Source: Gemmatimonas phototrophica
Lineage (GTDB): Bacteria > Gemmatimonadota > Gemmatimonadetes > Gemmatimonadales > Gemmatimonadaceae
Direction of reading: 5' to 3'
DNA length: 9,483 nt
Assembly: GCA_945870175.1 (NCBI GenBank)
Contig: CAMBRJ010000074.1
Span: forward strand, 1-9,483
Every line of letters begins with the position of its first letter. Position 1 is the stretch's first letter. This document shows, piece by piece, positions 6,057 through 9,483 of this stretch. The translations under genes were made by a program, and so were the position numbers. The notes under the pieces are model-generated. The model saw only the letters and a program-made list of their open reading frames with translations. It did not search any database and was not told where the DNA came from.

Positions 6057-7499
6057 ATGAACGTCCTCTTCGCCGCCGCAGAAGTCGCGCCCCTGATCAA
6101 GACGGGTGGTTTGGCCGATGTGGCCGGCGCCCTCCCCGCCGCCCTGCGGCGCGCCGGGCATGACGTGCGCGTCGTGATGCCCTACTTCCGTGCGCTGCGC
6201 GAGCGCGGCATCCCGGTCGAGGGACCCATCGCCGCCACCTTCCTGACCGTTGGCGAGCGACAGGAAGAATTGCGCATCTGGCGGATGGCCGGCAGTGAAA
6301 CACCGATCTATTTGCTCGATATTCCGGCGGCCTTCGAACGCACGGCGATTTACGGTGAAGGGGACGACGATCGCCGGTTCATTCTGTTCGCGCGCGGTGT
6401 GCTGGCGCTGATGCAGCATTTGCGCGAAGTGGAACGGTGGCAGACTCAAGTGGTGCACAGTCACGACTGGCATGCCGCGCTGATTGCGAACTACCTGAAG
6501 ACGTATGTCGCCTACACCTTCGGTCACATCGCCACGGTGTTCACGATCCACAACCTCGCCTATCAGGGACAGCGCAGCACCAAGACGCTGGCCCTGGCCG
6601 GTCTCACCGAAGGTGGGCTGCTTGAAGACGGCATGGGTCCCGGCATTGCGGGCACGTTCAACTTCATGGCGCGCGGGATCCTGTTCAACGACGTCGTGAC
6701 GACGGTCAGCCCGACGTACGCGCAGGAAATCATGACGCCCGAGTACGGCGAGCGGCTGGAGGGATTGTTGCGCGCCAAACGCGACCGGGTGGTGGGCATC
6801 CTGAACGGGATCGACCGCGACACCTTCGGTCCAGCCACCGACGCGCATCTCGCGGCCACGTTTGATGTCGACGATCTGTCGGGGAAGGCCGTGTGCAAGG
6901 CCGCATTACAGGTGGAGTTCGGTCTTCCCGCGGCGCCCGATCGCCCGCTGCTGGGAATCGCGTCCCGATTGGTAGAGCAGAAAGGGCTCGACCTGCTTGA
7001 TCAGGCCATGCCGTGGCTGCTGCAGCGCACTGACGCGCAGCTGGTGGTGCTCGGTTCGGGCGATGCGCATCTGCAGTTTGTGATGCAACAGCATGCGCGC
7101 GCGCATCCGCACCGGATCGCCACCCGCATCGGGTTCGACGCGGCGCTGGCTCAGCGCATTTACGCGGGGAGCGACGCGTTCCTCATGCCCTCACGCTTCG
7201 AACCGTGCGGACTGGGCCAGATGATTGCGCTGCGCTATGGCAGCGTGCCGATCGTGCGCGCCACGGGTGGCCTCAACGACACCGTGCGCGAAGGGTACGA
7301 CGGCAACGGTTTCCGCTTCCATCCGTACGACGTGCGCCACTTCACCGACGCCATGGGCCGCGCCCTGCAGGTGTATCGCGACCGCGAGAGCTGGTCCCTG
7401 CTGCGGGCGCGCGGCATGCGCGAGGACCATTCGTGGGACCACGCGGCCGAGCAATACAGTGGGGTGTACGACTGGGCCGTGCGGTTGGCGCGACGGTAA
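6057..7499 (+). CDS. glgA: Glycogen synthase (ADP-glucose type, GT5)
   Basis: GlgA adds glucose from ADP-glucose to the non-reducing end of alpha-1,4-glucan. The 480-residue protein has the GT-B two-domain layout and usual family length. The N-terminal domain starts MNVLFAAAEVAP and carries KTGGLADV (K15 onward, ADP-glucose binding) and HDWH (136-139, D137). The C-terminal domain carries SRLVEQKG with R304 and K309, then the catalytic stretch SRFEPCGLGQM (E382) and the conserved ATGGLNDTV. All key residues are intact. ATG at 6057 is chosen because family members begin a few residues before the VLF strand. ATG 6042 (five residues longer) and GTG 6021 are in frame, and none has a clean Shine-Dalgarno sequence. 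It uses the product of the divergent glgC. The usual partners for branching or debranching are not in the window. Confidence 0.96.
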   Translation: MNVLFAAAEVAPLIKTGGLADVAGALPAALRRAGHDVRVVMPYFRALRERGIPVEGPIAATFLTVGERQEELRIWRMAGSETPIYLLDIPAAFERTAIYGEGDDDRRFILFARGVLALMQHLREVERWQTQVVHSHDWHAALIANYLKTYVAYTFGHIATVFTIHNLAYQGQRSTKTLALAGLTEGGLLEDGMGPGIAGTFNFMARGILFNDVVTTVSPTYAQEIMTPEYGERLEGLLRAKRDRVVGILNGIDRDTFGPATDAHLAATFDVDDLSGKAVCKAALQVEFGLPAAPDRPLLGIASRLVEQKGLDLLDQAMPWLLQRTDAQLVVLGSGDAHLQFVMQQHARAHPHRIATRIGFDAALAQRIYAGSDAFLMPSRFEPCGLGQMIALRYGSVPIVRATGGLNDTVREGYDGNGFRFHPYDVRHFTDAMGRALQVYRDRESWSLLRARGMREDHSWDHAAEQYSGVYDWAVRLARR

Positions 7500-7547
7500 G
7501 TCGCTCGACCCTTGCGTCTCGGCATGCTCGCGGGGCACGTTAGCGAC

Positions 7548-8438
7548 ATGCTGATATCTCATTTGCTCCGCCGCTTGGGCACGACGCGCCGTTCTGCGGC
7601 AGTCCGTTATGCGGCAGTCCTGTTGGCGCTCTCGCTGACGCTCCCCCGCGCCGCCCACGCCACGTGGTCGGTGATCGCCGTCGACGCGGCGACCGGACGC
7701 GTCGTCATCGCCTCGGCCACGTGCGTCAATAACAACGACGCCTTCCTGATGGGCGTCCAGGCCGTCGTCGTACCCGGGAAGGGCGTCGCCGCCTGCCAGG
7801 CCGGCGTGGACGGTACCCACGCCAATCAAATGCTCGTGTATCGCGAGCTCGCCAAGGGCACCGACCCGGCGCGCATCATCGAGATGCTGTCGGAAGACCC
7901 GTCTTTTCAGTCACGGCAGTTCGGTATCCTCGACCTCACCGGGCGCAGCGCCGGCCACTCGGGGCTCACCAACGGCTACGTGTCGCAGGATATCCAGGGT
8001 CGCGTACCGGGCACGCAGATCTACTACTCGATTCAGGGCAACATCCTGCGTCCCGGGGAAGTGATCCCGAACGCGGTGAAGGCGTTTCTGCACACCAAGG
8101 GTGCCCTCACCGATCGCGTGATGGCGGCCCTCGAAACGGCCGACCAATACGGCGGAGATAGCCGCTGTGTGTGTCCGCCCCTTCCGGCCGACGGCTCGGC
8201 CCCGGCCAGTCAATGCGAAGGGCGCACGTCGTACATCGCCTATATCCTGATGGCCAATCAGAACGACACCAGCGGCGACTCGCACAACAACGGGACGTAC
8301 GCGATGTATCTCACGGTGACGCAGCCGGAGCAGGGCGGGCCGAACGCCATCAAGGCGGGCGAAAATCTCAACCCGGTAAAGACCCTGCGCGCGCGGTACG
8401 ACGTGTGGCGCAAGCGCATGCCGAAGTCCTTCTCATGA
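7548..8438 (+). CDS. Exported DUF1028 protein (Ntn-hydrolase-like)
   Basis: The 296-residue protein begins with a 38-residue signal peptide: Arg-rich start, core YAAVLLALSLTL, and AHA as the cleavage site. The mature chain then starts TWSVIAVDAATGRV, which is the usual N-terminus of DUF1028 domains. The rest fits the family: a GVAACQAG stretch, SEDPSFQSRQFGILDLTGRSAGHSG, and a GGDSRC motif before the last third. DUF1028 is placed in the Ntn-hydrolase superfamily, whose members use an N-terminal Thr, Ser or Cys made free by cleavage. Here signal peptidase would itself free T39. The substrate is unknown. C-terminal additions include a Cys-rich stretch (SRCVCPP, SQCEGR) that may form disulfides. 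ATG 7548 is preferred to ATG 7524 or TTG 7512, which would lengthen the signal peptide without benefit. It lies 48 bases after glgA, so it may be co-transcribed, and overlaps the next gene by 4 bases. Confidence 0.86.
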   Translation: MLISHLLRRLGTTRRSAAVRYAAVLLALSLTLPRAAHATWSVIAVDAATGRVVIASATCVNNNDAFLMGVQAVVVPGKGVAACQAGVDGTHANQMLVYRELAKGTDPARIIEMLSEDPSFQSRQFGILDLTGRSAGHSGLTNGYVSQDIQGRVPGTQIYYSIQGNILRPGEVIPNAVKAFLHTKGALTDRVMAALETADQYGGDSRCVCPPLPADGSAPASQCEGRTSYIAYILMANQNDTSGDSHNNGTYAMYLTVTQPEQGGPNAIKAGENLNPVKTLRARYDVWRKRMPKSFS

Positions 8439-9091
8439 ACACCGCGATGACGACGCTTCAGACGAAGGCGCACAGGGTGTCGCGGCTTTTGGTCGCGGCC
8501 ACGGTGTTATGTACCGCCACCAACGCCGTCGCGCAGGCGCGACCCGCCACGCCAGCCGCCCCGCAGCCCGCCCGCGCCGCCGCTCGCGCGCCGATGCGGG
8601 TGATGACGCTGACGTCCAGCGCCTTCACCGACGGCGGCATGATGCCGGCACGCCACGCGCAGACCGGACGTGATGTGTCGCCGGCACTCAGCTGGAGCGG
8701 CGCCCCCGATTCCACCCGAAGCTTCGTGCTGCTGGTGCACGATGCCGACGCGGCCATCGGTGATGGCACCGACGACCTGCTGCACTGGATGGCGTGGAAT
8801 ATCCCCGGCACCGCGACGTCATTGCCCGAGGGCGTGCCGCAGGGCGCGCAGGCGGCCAACGGCATGCGACAGATCAGTGGCACCGGCCCGTACTATCGTG
8901 GCCCCGCCGCACCGGCCACGGGGCCGGCGCATCACTACGTGTTCGAGTTGTATGCGCTCGATGCCATGGTGAACGTGGCGCCCACCGGCATGTCGCCGCC
9001 GCTCACGCGGCGTGAGGTGATGGCCGCCATGGCGTCGCACATTCGCGGCAAGGGCGTGCTGGTGGGCCTGTACAAACGACCAGCGCCGTGA
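8435..9091 (+). CDS. Exported PEBP-family protein (YbhB/YbcL, Raf-kinase-inhibitor-like)
   Basis: The 218-residue protein has a signal peptide (MNTAMTTLQTKAHRVSRLL, then a hydrophobic core, cleavage near AVAQA at 31-35) and an Ala/Pro-rich linker up to about residue 53. A PEBP domain follows from about 56 to the end. Family marks are SSAFTDGGMMPARHAQTGRD with VSPALSW (61-87), the ligand-pocket region VHDADA (101-106), HWMAWNIP (117-124), and GPAHHYVFELYALD (163-176). PEBP proteins bind anionic ligands; the bacterial homologues have no settled function. The pocket motif normally reads D-P-D-A-P but here reads D-A-D-A-A, so ligand binding may differ. The start overlaps the DUF1028 stop as ATGA. 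No Shine-Dalgarno sequence is visible, so translation probably depends on coupling; Met5 at 8447 is an alternative. Confidence 0.9.
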   Translation: MNTAMTTLQTKAHRVSRLLVAATVLCTATNAVAQARPATPAAPQPARAAARAPMRVMTLTSSAFTDGGMMPARHAQTGRDVSPALSWSGAPDSTRSFVLLVHDADAAIGDGTDDLLHWMAWNIPGTATSLPEGVPQGAQAANGMRQISGTGPYYRGPAAPATGPAHHYVFELYALDAMVNVAPTGMSPPLTRREVMAAMASHIRGKGVLVGLYKRPAP

Positions 9092-9483
9092 GCGATCCGC
9101 ACGTTGCTGTCGATTTTCCCACCATCGATGCCATCCGCGCCAACCGGGCACGGCTCGGCGATCGCGTGATCACCACCCCGGTGCGGTTGCTGGTGGACGA
9201 CGCAATGGCCCGCGCCGTGGGCGACACCACCCGCGTGTGGCTCAAGGAGGAACTGTTTCAGCGCACCGGCAGCTTCAAGCCGCGCGGTGCGCTATCGGTG
9301 ATGCTCGATCTCGACACCGATGCGCTTTCCCGTGGAGTGGTGGGCGTTTCGGCCGGCAATCACGCCATCTCGCTCGGCTACTCGGCGCGCGTGCTCGGCA
9401 CCACCGCCACGGTGGTGATGCCCAAAACGGCGAACGCCTTCCGCGTGCAGGTGTGCCGTGAGCTGGGCGCCACCGTGGAGCTG
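9088..9483 (+). CDS. PLP-dependent threonine/serine dehydratase-like enzyme, N-terminal part
   Basis: The first 132 codons are present and the gene runs off the window. It opens with GTG overlapping the PEBP stop as GTGA, in the same style as the preceding junction. The fold-type II PLP signature is clear: WLKEELFQRTGSFKPRGA (51-68) with K64 as the Schiff-base lysine, then SAGNHA (88-93) for phosphate/substrate contact. VVMPKTANAFRVQVCRELGA (from 109) is the usual next strand-helix. The enzyme probably eliminates water and ammonia from threonine or serine. Serine racemase or hydroxyaspartate ammonia-lyase share these motifs, and without the C-terminal half (where IlvA would carry a regulatory domain) they cannot be separated. 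There is no signal peptide, so it is cytoplasmic, unlike the two exported proteins before it. Confidence 0.88.
   Translation, partial: MSDPHVAVDFPTIDAIRANRARLGDRVITTPVRLLVDDAMARAVGDTTRVWLKEELFQRTGSFKPRGALSVMLDLDTDALSRGVVGVSAGNHAISLGYSARVLGTTATVVMPKTANAFRVQVCRELGATVEL

Noticed and set aside
5988..6848. 286-codon open frame on - opposite the start of glgA
   Set aside because: It has no family features, and it would fill the glgC-glgA promoter gap and run antisense to glgA's conserved N-terminal domain.
7500..7547. GTCGCT ... AGCGAC inverted pair flanking the glgA-DUF1028 spacer
   Set aside because: Six bases with a 36-base separation is easily due to chance in GC-rich DNA, and no added structure supports it.

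Overview
The window is dense, high-GC bacterial DNA with nine recognisable genes. Two of them are cut by the window edges. Gene ends overlap repeatedly by 4 bases. The mix of a secreted sulfatase, FG-GAP protein, DUF1028 protein, glycogen genes and several signal peptides suggests an environmental Gram-negative bacterium. Gemmatimonadota is my best guess, but that is inference from style and no marker gene confirms it.

Left part (1-2931): the 3' end of an FG-GAP/VCBS-repeat protein on + runs tail-to-tail into a secreted formylglycine-type sulfatase on -. The sulfatase is translationally coupled (ATGA overlap) to an upstream NhaC-family Na+/H+ antiporter. Middle (2970-4420): a divergent two-gene unit on + pairs a small TIGR04076-type Cys-containing protein with an aldo/keto reductase, again joined by an ATGA overlap. 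The 259-base convergent gap that follows (4421-4679) is filled by a large hairpin-forming inverted repeat: two 70-base arms, about 90% matched, around a 65-base loop. This is the most striking non-coding structure in the window.

Glycogen block (4680-7499): glgC (-) and glgA (+) are divergent and share a gap of about 110 bases that contains a dyad just ahead of glgA. Together they make ADP-glucose and polymerise it into alpha-1,4-glucan. GlgC looks like the alphaproteobacterial type in its regulatory-site residues. Right part (7548-9483): three tightly packed + genes encode an exported DUF1028 (Ntn-hydrolase-like) protein, an exported PEBP/YbhB-like protein, and the start of a PLP-dependent threonine/serine dehydratase-like enzyme. 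They are joined by ATGA and GTGA overlaps, so they probably form one transcript, possibly continuing from glgA.

I saw no tRNA, rRNA, CRISPR array, transposase or phage gene. No wholly new multi-gene system is evident. The best leads are the 205-base palindromic element, the predicted self-exposed N-terminal threonine of the DUF1028 protein, and the two coupled gene pairs (antiporter-sulfatase and TIGR04076-aldo/keto reductase).
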